This document shows, piece after piece, positions 36,575 to 45,085 of a DNA stretch of 64,000 nucleotides. The translations under genes and the position numbers were made by a program. The notes under the pieces were generated by a model. It saw only the letters and a program-made list of their open reading frames with translations. It was not told where the DNA came from and did no database searches. Position 1 is the stretch's first letter. Every line of letters begins with the position of its first letter. The DNA is from a virus: IMG/VR virus record IMGVR_UViG_3300028829_003504, positions 62,001-126,000 of that record. One strand, 5' to 3'.

Positions 36575-38257
36575 ATGAATTTATTAGGTAATTTGGCATT
36601 AACCGGTGGCGGTGTCATCAAGAAGCTTCGCCCAGAAAACTTAGCAGCAGATCCAGTATCTCCTTTAGTGAGCCAAATATGGTTTAATACAGTAGACCTG
36701 GCATTAAAATACTTTGACGGCACTGAGGTACACCAAATCGCCCAAGGTGGTGATTTAGACGAATACTTACGCCGTGACGGTTCCTTACAAATGGGTGCCG
36801 ATTTAGAATTATCAAGTGTAGATCAAACGGCTTCTACGGATTTATCGGCCGTATCTAAAGGTCATTTAAACACGGAGCTTGATAAGAAAGAATTAGTTCT
36901 TACAGGTGCCGCTACTACTATAGCACATGACGATCTAGATGCTGACCTAGCACTTGTCTCTGATGCTGCAGGTAAAGTAAGTGCCTCGGCTACTACTTCC
37001 GCACAAGTAGGCTACTTATCTACTTTGACTTCTGACGTCCAGGTTCAGCTAGATAGTAAAGAAGACGCTCTTGGGTATACTCCGTTAGATAAAGCTGGAG
37101 ATGCAATGTCAGGCCAGTTGGCTATGAATACAAATGCTATTGTAGGCTTACCTGCAGCGGTTGACGCAACTTCACCTGTACGTCTTGCGGAATTTGACGG
37201 CTTTATAGCTGGGTTTAATTGGCAAGAAGATGTCATTGCAATTCAAACCGATGCTTTGACCGATCCAGGAGCCGCTCCTGAGGAAGGCGCTCGTTACGTA
37301 ATCTCAGATGCAGCTAACCTACATGCCAACTTCGGTACTATTGCAGATGTAGAAAACAATGACATCGTAGAGTTCGATGGTACTGACTTCGTAGTAACTT
37401 TTGACGCTAACGTTGTTACTGATCCAGATGGTGCAATGGTTTGGAACACAGGCGCTGCAAACAACTACCGCTTAATCTCAGATGTGTGGACTCCTTTCTA
37501 CGGCCTAGATAATCTAATCGCCGGTACTGGTCTTATTAAATCAGGCCAAACGTTTGATGTGAACTTAGGTGCAGGTATCGGCGAAACACCTTTTGACGAA
37601 GTAGGTATTGACTACGCACCTAATGGTGGTCTTTGGACTCAGGTAGCAGGCGTTGAGTCCACCGACTCTGCGTCTACTTTAGCAATCAAGCTTAATGGTT
37701 CTTCGTTAAAAACTACCGTACTAGGTCTTGAAATCAACGCTGACGGCATCGACGAAACAATGCTAGTTAGTTCTGCTTTAGGTAACGGATTACAAGGCGG
37801 TTCGGGTGTTACTCTTAACGTTAAAGGCGATACGGGTATTACCGTTTCAGAAACTGGTGTTGCTTTCGATGAAACTTATGGCGATGAACGTTACGCTACT
37901 CTATCCGGTGCTACATTCACTGGTATTATTAAAGGTGTTACGCCAGTCGATGATGAAGACTTATCTACTAAAGGTTATATTGACACGGCTGATGCCTTAA
38001 TCAATGAAGCCATTACGGCACTAAGTACTAAAGTAGGAGGTGGTCACTTTGTATATGAAGAAGTTACTACTCCAGCTTCTAGCCACGTTGTAGTTCACAA
38101 TTTTGCCAACAAGTATGTTGACGTTACGGTTGTGGATACTTCGGATGAAGTTATCCTACCTGATAGCATATCTTATACTGATGATAACACTGTGACTGTT
38201 GGCTTCACTAGCCCAATCCTTTGTAGAGTCATTATAACAGGTGCTAACAAGTCGTAG
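36575..38257 (+). CDS. Major tail fibre protein
   Basis: A 560-residue fibre from the ATG preceded by TTGGAGAA. It starts with the common fibre motif VSQIWFNTVDLALKYFDGTE, continues with repeated beta/helical units (TSAQVGYLSTLTSDVQVQLD; DEDLSTKGYIDTADALI) typical of long trimeric fibres, and ends in the recurring NHxLG-type domain (SSHVVVHNFANKYVDVTVVD ... CRVIITGAN). Codon choice is more uniform than in its neighbours (many GCT, GGT, GAC, TTA), and a strong terminator follows, suggesting high expression. Confidence 0.75.
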   Translation: MNLLGNLALTGGGVIKKLRPENLAADPVSPLVSQIWFNTVDLALKYFDGTEVHQIAQGGDLDEYLRRDGSLQMGADLELSSVDQTASTDLSAVSKGHLNTELDKKELVLTGAATTIAHDDLDADLALVSDAAGKVSASATTSAQVGYLSTLTSDVQVQLDSKEDALGYTPLDKAGDAMSGQLAMNTNAIVGLPAAVDATSPVRLAEFDGFIAGFNWQEDVIAIQTDALTDPGAAPEEGARYVISDAANLHANFGTIADVENNDIVEFDGTDFVVTFDANVVTDPDGAMVWNTGAANNYRLISDVWTPFYGLDNLIAGTGLIKSGQTFDVNLGAGIGETPFDEVGIDYAPNGGLWTQVAGVESTDSASTLAIKLNGSSLKTTVLGLEINADGIDETMLVSSALGNGLQGGSGVTLNVKGDTGITVSETGVAFDETYGDERYATLSGATFTGIIKGVTPVDDEDLSTKGYIDTADALINEAITALSTKVGGGHFVYEEVTTPASSHVVVHNFANKYVDVTVVDTSDEVILPDSISYTDDNTVTVGFTSPILCRVIITGANKS

Positions 38258-38282
38258 TATGATACGCTTAGTTAGTTGAATT

Positions 38283-38305
38283 AAAGGGGACTTCGGTCCC
38301 CTTTT
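38283..38305 (+). terminator. Rho-independent terminator with UUCG loop
   Basis: AAAGGGGAC and GTCCCCTTTT form a perfect stem around TTCG, 25 nt after the major fibre gene's stop, ending in four T residues. The complement also has an A/T-rich flank, so it may work in both directions. It uses the same GAC-UUCG-GUC core as the terminator at 2848-2872. Confidence 0.92.
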
Positions 38306-38332
38306 AGCCTTTCAATACCATAAGGACTTTAT

Positions 38333-38932
38333 ATGAAATCTTTCGGTAATATAGATATGCAGAATAATGTACTCAAGAATGTTGTACTTGAAGATTTAGA
38401 CGCATTTCCCGCTAATCCTAAGGTAGGATCTTTTGCTTTAATCCAAAAACGACTAATGGTCTGTTTGGAGTTACAAGACACTGTACCTCTTTGGTTCCCT
38501 CTGGGTTCTGAGATAAGTACCCACACTCATACTCAAAGTGAAGACGAATCAGTGTGGGTTATAAATCATGATCTAGGTAGTTCGACGGTTTTAGTACAAG
38601 CCTATGATGTAAATAACAAAGTCATTATACCTGATGATATTGACCTAAGTCTAAAAGACACTGCGGTAATTACGTTCGCAGTTCCTATACAAGGTCGTGC
38701 CATTATTATGTTAGGTAATATTACAGGTATGGCTAAACCTGAAGTCCGCTTCGAGCAATCATTTACTGTCAATGCTACATGGACGCTTAATCATGGACTT
38801 GGGTATAATCCTATTATCCGTTGTATAAAAGATGGCCTAGAGATACAACCTCAGTCTATCGTACATGATTCCACAACTACCGCTACTATTACTTTCAGTG
38901 AACCTGTTTCAGGTAAAGTAGTGGCTATATAG
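38333..38932 (+). CDS. Small fibre protein with two NHxLG-type domains
   Basis: A 199-residue protein. Residues 1-57 carry a fibre-type head (NPKVGSFALIQKRLMVCLEL...WFPLG). Two tandem copies of the recurring beta domain follow: about 64-127 (VWVINHDLGSSTVLVQAYDV ... GRAIIM) and 136-199 (TWTLNHGLGYNPIIRCIKDG ... SGKVVAI). Probably a fibre tip or a decoration protein. Confidence 0.65.
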   Translation: MKSFGNIDMQNNVLKNVVLEDLDAFPANPKVGSFALIQKRLMVCLELQDTVPLWFPLGSEISTHTHTQSEDESVWVINHDLGSSTVLVQAYDVNNKVIIPDDIDLSLKDTAVITFAVPIQGRAIIMLGNITGMAKPEVRFEQSFTVNATWTLNHGLGYNPIIRCIKDGLEIQPQSIVHDSTTTATITFSEPVSGKVVAI

Positions 38933-38942
38933 GGAGTACATT

Positions 38943-39158
38943 ATGCTTAAACGATCACAACCTGTCAATTACGTACAAGAGAACCCTTCTACTACTTGGA
39001 TTATTCCACATACGTTAGGTGAAATTGTAGCAGTAGACGTTTTTGTAGACTTAGGTGAAATTGCATTAGAGAAAATACTTGCTCCTACAAAGTTTGAGGA
39101 AAATCAAGTCACTATATCGTTCAGTCAGCCTATGAAAGGTAAAGCTCGCGTAGTGTGA
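38943..39158 (+). CDS. Single NHxLG-type domain protein
   Basis: A 71-residue protein that is one copy of the recurring domain and little else (TTWIIPHTLGEIVAVDVFVD ... QVTISFSQPMKGKARVV). The central Asn-His is Pro-His here. AGGGAG precedes the ATG. As a free-standing copy it may decorate or cap a fibre. Confidence 0.65.
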   Translation: MLKRSQPVNYVQENPSTTWIIPHTLGEIVAVDVFVDLGEIALEKILAPTKFEENQVTISFSQPMKGKARVV

Positions 39159-39171
39159 TATCGTTTTAAAC

Positions 39172-39218
39172 GTGTTTACTTAATACTGTTAAACACCCGC
39201 TACATCGAAAGGTGTAGC
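39172..39218 (+). other. Two tandem RNA hairpins in an intergenic gap
   Basis: GTGTTTA/TAAACAC (39172-39178 with 39190-39196, 11-nt loop) is followed at once by GCTACATC-GAAA-GGTGTAGC (39199-39218, GNRA tetraloop, one wobble). Neither is followed by a T run, so ordinary termination is doubtful. They could protect the mRNA end, be processed, or regulate the gene 25 nt downstream. Confidence 0.6.
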
Positions 39219-39242
39219 ATTAACATACAAGAGGATAAATTT

Positions 39243-39815
39243 ATGTTAACTGATGGCATTCAACTGGTAGGTGCATCTAAGATCCAACGCGAGATGGTAA
39301 ATTCATCTAGACGTGGTCCTATACTTCCATTAGAGCCAGTAAGCTCACAGTTATTCCAATTAACTGAAACAGAGGGCACTAACACTCCCGGTATTTATGT
39401 GTACAGCCTTACTGAGGAAGAATGGGTTCCCGTAGGTGATACAGAATCGCATCCATATGACATAGCGATGTCAGTATGGGGCCGCCCAATGAGCTACCGC
39501 TCTATAGCTAAGATTGTAAGTCCACGCACTATAATCTTCGACGAAGGCTTAATTAAGTGCAAGGCCGTATGTGATGAGGCCTCATCGGTCCGTGTCGATT
39601 TTCAAATAAAGATTAAGAATGTGTCTAATGTGGACACCACAATAGGCGTTTTAACGTTCATGCCTGGTGAATTAATTGGGTCTTTTACTAGCTCTTTAGG
39701 CCACGATGCGTTACTTCAAGAAAATGACCACTTATTCTTGATTAATGAAGCTGATCGGGATGTAAGCTTGCGCGATTTGTCAATCACCCTAACAGGGCGT
39801 CTAGCTACCTTATAA
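39243..39815 (+). CDS. Tail fibre / head-fibre-like protein
   Basis: A 190-residue protein. The first half has the fibre pattern PVSSQLFQLTETEGTNTPGI then VYSLTEEEWVPVGD. The second half (HPYDIAMSVWGRPMSYRSIA; GELIGSFTSSLG) is a beta domain seen in phage surface proteins. GAGGAT precedes the ATG. Probably structural; specific partner unknown. Confidence 0.55.
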   Translation: MLTDGIQLVGASKIQREMVNSSRRGPILPLEPVSSQLFQLTETEGTNTPGIYVYSLTEEEWVPVGDTESHPYDIAMSVWGRPMSYRSIAKIVSPRTIIFDEGLIKCKAVCDEASSVRVDFQIKIKNVSNVDTTIGVLTFMPGELIGSFTSSLGHDALLQENDHLFLINEADRDVSLRDLSITLTGRLATL

Positions 39816-39827
39816 GGAGGAATGAAT

Positions 39828-40817
39828 ATGTTTTCTTCAGGATTCGACAGATCTTTATCTGAAAGGTTTACAACTCAGCAAGATGGAAGTCACGCCATAC
39901 TGCTATACGACTCAGAAAAACCTGCTTCCGTGGATGATGTGGTGTTTAAAACATTGAGTGAGGCTTTAGAGAGTGCTTCCGCTGTAGCTTATGCTAGTAT
40001 AAGTAGAACTGCTCCTAACTCTTGCACATTAAGCCAAATAGGGTCTGCAGGTTTATCAAAATTTACAGAACGAACGTTCGTATCGAATGACGATAGTAAT
40101 GGTACTGCGGTGTTTGTTAAAAAACCTACTTATATTACGTCTTACTTAAGACCTGAAGGTCCCACGAACGCACAGTTAATTAGTTTGCGTCTATATGGTG
40201 GTGAGTATATTCAGTCAGTCACAGGTGTGAGATCTTGGGGAGAAGGCCGTAGCTTGGAGTATGTCTATGATGATGCTATTCTATTTGATGGACTCTTTAT
40301 ACATTCTAAGGATTTTAATAGCAGAAGTAGTTACCTTACAGACATATACGTATACGCCAGAGATAGTGACGACGATGTTTGGGTACTACAGCAAGTATTT
40401 CGTGACGGTCAGATTCAAGGTAAAAAGTACGCAGTGTTTACCTCACCTTTTACAGCGAAGCAGATTAAATTTAGTATCGTAGCCTACGACTTCGACAACA
40501 GATATAATTCAAATGACCATACAGCTGACGTATATTCCATAATACCATATACGTCAGCTAGGCCTACGTCTATGGATACAGAGAGTGTCGATCCTAAATG
40601 GGGTATCATGGTATATCCCCCTAGCATCTCAGGTTCGTATAGCTCAGAGTTACGAACGGAAATAAAATCTATGCTTCTCGATGTGGGTTTAACAGGGTCT
40701 AATGCTGCACTTAGATTTCCTAGTTTACCCCTCAGTGGTACAGATTCAGATGTATTCGAGACTAGGCAAATTGTTTTCGGAGAACTGTTCAATACATGGA
40801 ATGACCCTAGAAGTTAA
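39828..40817 (+). CDS. Tail protein with possible galactose-binding-like domain
   Basis: A 329-residue protein. I use the second ATG, 7 bases after AAGGAGG, since the first abuts the site. The region about 140-225 (ILFDGLFIHSKDFNSRSSYL; VYARDSDDDVWVLQQ; SPFTAKQIKFSIVAYDF) has the strand order of discoidin or galactose-binding-like domains, so it may bind a surface sugar. A 12-bp perfect inverted repeat lies in the coding sequence. Followed by a 103-nt gap with no clear terminator. Confidence 0.55.
   Translation: MFSSGFDRSLSERFTTQQDGSHAILLYDSEKPASVDDVVFKTLSEALESASAVAYASISRTAPNSCTLSQIGSAGLSKFTERTFVSNDDSNGTAVFVKKPTYITSYLRPEGPTNAQLISLRLYGGEYIQSVTGVRSWGEGRSLEYVYDDAILFDGLFIHSKDFNSRSSYLTDIYVYARDSDDDVWVLQQVFRDGQIQGKKYAVFTSPFTAKQIKFSIVAYDFDNRYNSNDHTADVYSIIPYTSARPTSMDTESVDPKWGIMVYPPSISGSYSSELRTEIKSMLLDVGLTGSNAALRFPSLPLSGTDSDVFETRQIVFGELFNTWNDPRS
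40523..40559. repeat. Perfect 12-bp inverted repeat inside a gene
   Basis: AGCTGACGTATA at 40523-40534 is matched exactly in reverse complement at 40548-40559, with a 13-nt spacer. It encodes part of TADVYSIIPYTSA, so the protein sequence does not require the symmetry. It could be a hairpin in the mRNA or a protein-binding or recombination site. Confidence 0.75.
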
Positions 40818-40920
40818 GATGGCGTCATTGGACGGCGTATAGTATTGAGTGTGATCAGTCTAGCGCCTTGTAAAATTAACTTAAGTAAGTCTTGTACTTA
40901 AAAGGCTTTTAGGAGATATA

Positions 40921-42198
40921 ATGAGTGTGATAAATGTTCCTGCACTCCAGGATTTACTGCACGTATACCACTCCAATTCAGGTAAATTTCAGATATTCCT
41001 TTTTGAGGGAACTATGCCACAACCATCTGAGATTAAAGCCTGTTTGGATTATGACGATGACTTAGCTGAGGTGTTCAACTTAGCTCCGACAATAGATGCA
41101 ATAGAGAACTTAGGCCCTAAACTCCTATACTATATGAACACTCCATTTACGTCTAATGGGGCAGAAGGTACTGCTAAAGTAGAAAAGTTGCATAACAAGT
41201 TAAAGTTCTCTATGGGTGAAGCTAGCACAGACCAAGCATTTGCGGTAGTGGACGGCACTGCGACCTTTGCTGTTATGGCGTGGACTAGTAGTGACGCACT
41301 TCCCCTAAAAACTACAAGCTATGGAATGTTAGTAGGATCGTTTGGCTTGGAAGGCTCAGGCTGTGACTTCGAAGGCTCGTCTGACGTTATTATAGGCTCC
41401 GCGACTATAATATTTTCCGATTTGGAGTTAAGATTACGTGAAGGGTCAGACCCTTTAGCTTTTGTAGATTTTACAGGGCTGGGCCAAGAAACAAGGCAAT
41501 GGATTGGGATGACCCAGCACGGCTCTGACGTATTCGCTTGCGATAAGTCTTTCGTATATAAGCAGACAGGAGGTACAGGCGACTTCGTAGTAACTGCTTT
41601 TGCGGAGATGGATTGGACAGATCTAACATCTCTAAATGGCCAATTGTATGGCTGTGTAGGTGGTGCTGGAGGTTCGGGTGCTATATATAAGATGAATACT
41701 ATTACTAATGCTATAGTGGTACAAGGAGGTCCCATAGACGCACAATGGGTTTGCCTTACGTCAGATGGTACCGACGTATATGCTGCTGCTTTCCAAGGAT
41801 TAGTATATAAGCAGACAGGAGGTACGGGCGACTTCACATCAATTAATACAGAAATCCAAGATTGGGGAGGTTTAGCAATACATGAAGGTAGTTTGTATGG
41901 AGCTACCTTAGCCTCTATTATGGTATACAATGAAGATTCCGTAAACTTCGAAGCTATGACAGGCTTTCCTGAGCTAGCCTACTACGATGACCTAGAGAGC
42001 ACACCTTCGGGTCTTTATGTCGCATGTAAGCAGTCTACTTATGCAGGTATATGGAGACTTCAATTAGATTCAGATACCTCAGGTCTTGCGATCCATAGAC
42101 CTTATACAAGTGCTTGTAGATCTTTGTCTCTTACGGAGTACGGATTGTACATCGGAACGGATAATGATATCCATGTATCAATAGGTGAACCTATTTAA
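40921..42198 (+). CDS. Tail protein with beta-propeller-like repeats
   Basis: A 425-residue protein. N-terminal 180 residues share with later genes the string FLFEGTMP and the end SDVIIGSATIIFSDLELRL, marking a paralogous series. Residues about 195-425 are propeller-like blades (WIGMTQHGSDVFACDKSFVY; WVCLTSDGTDVYAAAFQGLV; WGGLAIHEGSLYGAT). Two blades carry the same VYKQTGGTGDF, encoded by a nearly identical 33-base repeat. A propeller at the C-terminus would suit receptor binding. Confidence 0.55.
   Translation: MSVINVPALQDLLHVYHSNSGKFQIFLFEGTMPQPSEIKACLDYDDDLAEVFNLAPTIDAIENLGPKLLYYMNTPFTSNGAEGTAKVEKLHNKLKFSMGEASTDQAFAVVDGTATFAVMAWTSSDALPLKTTSYGMLVGSFGLEGSGCDFEGSSDVIIGSATIIFSDLELRLREGSDPLAFVDFTGLGQETRQWIGMTQHGSDVFACDKSFVYKQTGGTGDFVVTAFAEMDWTDLTSLNGQLYGCVGGAGGSGAIYKMNTITNAIVVQGGPIDAQWVCLTSDGTDVYAAAFQGLVYKQTGGTGDFTSINTEIQDWGGLAIHEGSLYGATLASIMVYNEDSVNFEAMTGFPELAYYDDLESTPSGLYVACKQSTYAGIWRLQLDSDTSGLAIHRPYTSACRSLSLTEYGLYIGTDNDIHVSIGEPI
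41554..41835 (+). repeat. Pair of 33-base direct repeats within the propeller gene
   Basis: The bases at 41554-41586 recur at 41803-41835 with one silent change (ACAGGC versus ACGGGC). The copies are 249 bases apart, exactly 83 codons, so both encode VYKQTGGTGDF. The near identity at DNA level, while the surrounding codons have diverged, suggests recent conversion between blades or selection on the sequence. Confidence 0.8.
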
Positions 42199-42249
42199 CA
42201 ATAAGATAATTTAATATAGTGATACGTTCTTGTAGCACTTGTAAAAACA

Positions 42250-42280
42250 TGGGGGTTGTTCGCATAGACCCCAAATTTTA
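42250..42280 (+). terminator. Possible terminator hairpin
   Basis: TGGGG pairs with CCCCA across a 14-nt loop and is followed by AATTTTA, 52 nt after the propeller gene's stop. The stem is short and the loop large, so it would be a weak terminator. It lies in one of the longer gaps of the block, and TTTAAACTATAAT follows just before the next gene. Confidence 0.4.
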
Positions 42281-42300
42281 AACTATAATGGAATCACATT

Positions 42301-43239
42301 ATGTATTTAGATAATGCTTATCAATTTTCGTACGGACTTGCTTCAAGTCCTTTTAGATCTTCATGGGGCTTGGCTCTATTCGCTGGCGCCGTTCCAGAGA
42401 ACATCGAGGGCGTATCATTTGATATGTCTAAGGCAGACGAGGTATTTAAGAATGCCGAGTGTCAGATGAATATAGATGCTTCAATAATTAACGGAGACAG
42501 CGTTCGTTTCTTACGTGGCAATACCTTAGGTGATACGTTACTACAAAACAAGATCCACTTCTTCGATGAAGTACTTGCTACGTGGTACTTCATCCCACAG
42601 GAAGCGAACGTGTTATCTACACTTAAAGATACGTTCCTTATACAAGATAAACTTACATTCATGTCTGGGTACGGCTCTATATTTAACCCAGAAACTACTA
42701 CGGCCATCGATTTTGACGCCGCTTTAGATGATCCTAAGAACTTAGAGATAGAGTATGTCTTCAATGAAGAAGTTACAGTTTCAGCCATTCATGCTAAAGC
42801 AGCTAATGCGGCAGCCTTAGGTACTACTCTACATGTGTTCGTTCGTGACGCGGGTGATACTACGTGGACTGAAATCGGCACAGGCCTTACTAATGCTTTC
42901 TCGGGATTACTTGAGTTAGGCGATAGTGCTACAGGTACTAAATTTAAAGTTGTTTCGACTTGTACTAATAAACACAGTATTGCTACCTTACTTCTATGTG
43001 GTGACACAGATCCTACTCAATCTGCGCGACCTCCTGTAACATGGGCAATGATATACCCTCTAGTAAATCCATCATCAGTATATGAAGTGTCTAAAGAGCT
43101 TCCTGTTATTATTATGGATGCAGGTGGACCTGAAGTACAACTACCGTTAACGTTGAATAGCGCTACAGCTATAGCGGAAATCCCATTCAACGTAATTAAC
43201 CTTAAAATCAGTTCACCTTACCTAGAGGAGACAGTATAA
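42301..43239 (+). CDS. Tail protein of the LFEGxMP-type series
   Basis: A 312-residue protein whose N-terminus (WGLALFAGAVPENIEGVSFD) corresponds to FLFEGTMP in the preceding gene. Residues about 130-235 (AIDFDAALDDPKNLEIEYVF; LHVFVRDAGDTTWTEIG; FKVVSTCTNKHSI) look like a galactose-binding-like domain. The codons are rather uniform, suggesting good expression. Its stop overlaps the next start (TAATG). Confidence 0.55.
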   Translation: MYLDNAYQFSYGLASSPFRSSWGLALFAGAVPENIEGVSFDMSKADEVFKNAECQMNIDASIINGDSVRFLRGNTLGDTLLQNKIHFFDEVLATWYFIPQEANVLSTLKDTFLIQDKLTFMSGYGSIFNPETTTAIDFDAALDDPKNLEIEYVFNEEVTVSAIHAKAANAAALGTTLHVFVRDAGDTTWTEIGTGLTNAFSGLLELGDSATGTKFKVVSTCTNKHSIATLLLCGDTDPTQSARPPVTWAMIYPLVNPSSVYEVSKELPVIIMDAGGPEVQLPLTLNSATAIAEIPFNVINLKISSPYLEETV

Positions 43240-43754
43240 TGATAAAGATATCTGAATCAATTAAGGTAGGATACACCCATAGCGTCCTAACCTCGGATAG
43301 TCAGAGCCATAACATAATGTTCTTTGAAGGCGTTATGCCTACTCGTGCTGAGTACCTGGCCCTAGTCTCTCCGTTCAGATCCTTAGGCCTGTTAAGCATG
43401 TCGGATCTACTTAATGCAATCGTATCACATGATGCGAGTAACGCTATTTTAGGATATGTATATACGGCGGCTACCGTTAAACCTAAACGTCTTAGTCCAG
43501 ACCGTACGTCGTTCCCTTTCTCTAATAGTCAAGCGGATTTGACGTGGAGAAAAGATGGAACCTTAGGTTTCTTCGTTTTAGCTCTAGGTCCTACGGTAAA
43601 TACAGACCTGACAACTTCGAAAGGAGTTAAATCTGTTATTATAGGCACGGCTGGTGATGTAGGTAGTGGGGCGGATATCGAACTTCTTGGTGGTAATATT
43701 GAGCAAAACCAAGAATACAGAATTAACGATATCGTAGTACAGTTAAACACTTAA
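43239..43754 (+). CDS. Tail protein of the LFEGxMP-type series
   Basis: A 171-residue protein. The N-terminus has HNIMFFEGVMPTRAEYLALV, and the C-terminus SVIIGTAGDVGSGADIELLG and IVVQL match the propeller gene's DVIIGSATIIFSDLELRL. It is the shortest complete example of the series, so the shared fold is probably this whole protein. Coupled to the upstream gene by a one-base overlap. Confidence 0.55.
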   Translation: MIKISESIKVGYTHSVLTSDSQSHNIMFFEGVMPTRAEYLALVSPFRSLGLLSMSDLLNAIVSHDASNAILGYVYTAATVKPKRLSPDRTSFPFSNSQADLTWRKDGTLGFFVLALGPTVNTDLTTSKGVKSVIIGTAGDVGSGADIELLGGNIEQNQEYRINDIVVQLNT

Positions 43755-43766
43755 CGGGGATTATGT

Positions 43767-44549
43767 ATGGGACTTCTAGCAGTCATCAATGACGTATTTG
43801 GTTTGAATGAGCCCGGTGTGTTCTCCATGAATATGGTACCACTGAATACCGTGTTAGAGTCAGATAACATAACTTCATTTAGTCTTAACAGTGCTTTGCG
43901 TCCTATGGATATCGGGTTTGAGATTGATTATGGAGTACCTACATTCTCCCTAATCAACGAAACGGTTGTTGGTGATGAAAATCGCTATACGACCGTTTCG
44001 GCATTTACTCTCTTGCAGGGTGAGTTTGACCCGCATACAGATTATGATTACTCAAACTTCCGGATAAGTACACCACTAAGCCGGAGCGTGTTCATTGGGG
44101 CGAAGGCGACTACCTTAGAAGGATATTCAATAACGGATATACTTTATAAGGATATAAACCTGGACGTTAACGTTACTCTCATTAGTCTTACGAGAATAGC
44201 TTATGCTACTTTCTCAGGACTACCTTTAATCCCAGAACTTATATTGTCCTTTTTAGCTTTAGATGAACTAGTTTCAGACCAACAGTCACCTGACCCAGAT
44301 ACATCAGTCAGACCTACTATTAGTAGTAGCTGTACGTTAGACCTAGTCGATCCTAAAGAGGATGTATCTATAAGAGTTTTAGGTGCGAACGAAGTAGGGA
44401 TTAGCACGCAAAGTGTAGCGAGCGAAAATACCAACATTCTCTCTAGCAGGGATGTTGAATTAGAGTCAGCTAAACTTGCTGCAGGTACACTCTCCCTATT
44501 AGGGGACGTTGTAGTTATGTATGATGATGGACTTGTTACTTACGTATAA
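43767..44549 (+). CDS. Hypothetical tail-region protein
   Basis: A 260-residue, beta-rich protein, acidic, with no signal peptide. N-terminus GLLAVINDVFGLNEPGVFSM. No clear motif of the paralogous series is left, although size and position fit. GGGGATT precedes the ATG and a strong terminator follows the stop by 4 nt. Confidence 0.5.
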   Translation: MGLLAVINDVFGLNEPGVFSMNMVPLNTVLESDNITSFSLNSALRPMDIGFEIDYGVPTFSLINETVVGDENRYTTVSAFTLLQGEFDPHTDYDYSNFRISTPLSRSVFIGAKATTLEGYSITDILYKDINLDVNVTLISLTRIAYATFSGLPLIPELILSFLALDELVSDQQSPDPDTSVRPTISSSCTLDLVDPKEDVSIRVLGANEVGISTQSVASENTNILSSRDVELESAKLAAGTLSLLGDVVVMYDDGLVTYV

Positions 44550-44553
44550 CAGC

Positions 44554-44579
44554 GATTGGGTTTCTTAGGAAGCCCAATC
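44554..44579 (+). terminator. Strong rho-independent terminator
   Basis: An 11-bp stem, GATTGGGTTTC with GAAGCCCAATC (one wobble), closes a TTAG loop and is followed by TTATTATCTT. It lies 4 nt after a stop codon and separates two tail genes, so the following gene may have its own promoter or rely on readthrough. Confidence 0.85.
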
Positions 44580-44598
44580 TTATTATCTTGGAGTAAAT

Positions 44599-45075
44599 AT
44601 GAGCGGGTTAGCGAGCACAAGCCTGCCTATCAAAGGCGGCATAAGTCTTTGGATATTCGATACCATAGATGTATTTAGTGAATACCAGTTTGATAAGGTA
44701 ATGCAGAATGTCCTTGAAGGTTCAGTAGATTTAGTGGTAAGATTTGAACCTGGGAGTATTGCCTTATCCAACTTAGGAGACATGAATTGGATAGACCCTG
44801 ATCATCAAGTATCAACATTTCATGTTACAGTAGATAGATTAAAACCATTAGAGTCTAACGATAGTTATATCTCTAATTATGACGTTATTGGCACTAGATA
44901 TCCGACTGGTGACTTATACTTTAATGTAAACGTAGGTAATGAATTTACCCATGACATTATCACAATAGAGTCCGAAGACGTAATCTTTAACGCGGAATAC
45001 GTAGGCGGCAGTATAATACTGCAGGTTACAATTCCCGAAACACCAGTAACAGACGAAATAATAACCTTTGAATAG
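44599..45075 (+). CDS. Hypothetical tail-region protein
   Basis: A 158-residue, beta-rich acidic protein beginning MSGLASTSLPIKGGISLWIF. The pattern ISLWIFDTID near the N-terminus may correspond to the IFLFEG region of its neighbours. TTGGAG precedes the ATG. Function unknown. Confidence 0.5.
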   Translation: MSGLASTSLPIKGGISLWIFDTIDVFSEYQFDKVMQNVLEGSVDLVVRFEPGSIALSNLGDMNWIDPDHQVSTFHVTVDRLKPLESNDSYISNYDVIGTRYPTGDLYFNVNVGNEFTHDIITIESEDVIFNAEYVGGSIILQVTIPETPVTDEIITFE

Positions 45076-45085
45076 GACTGACGAA

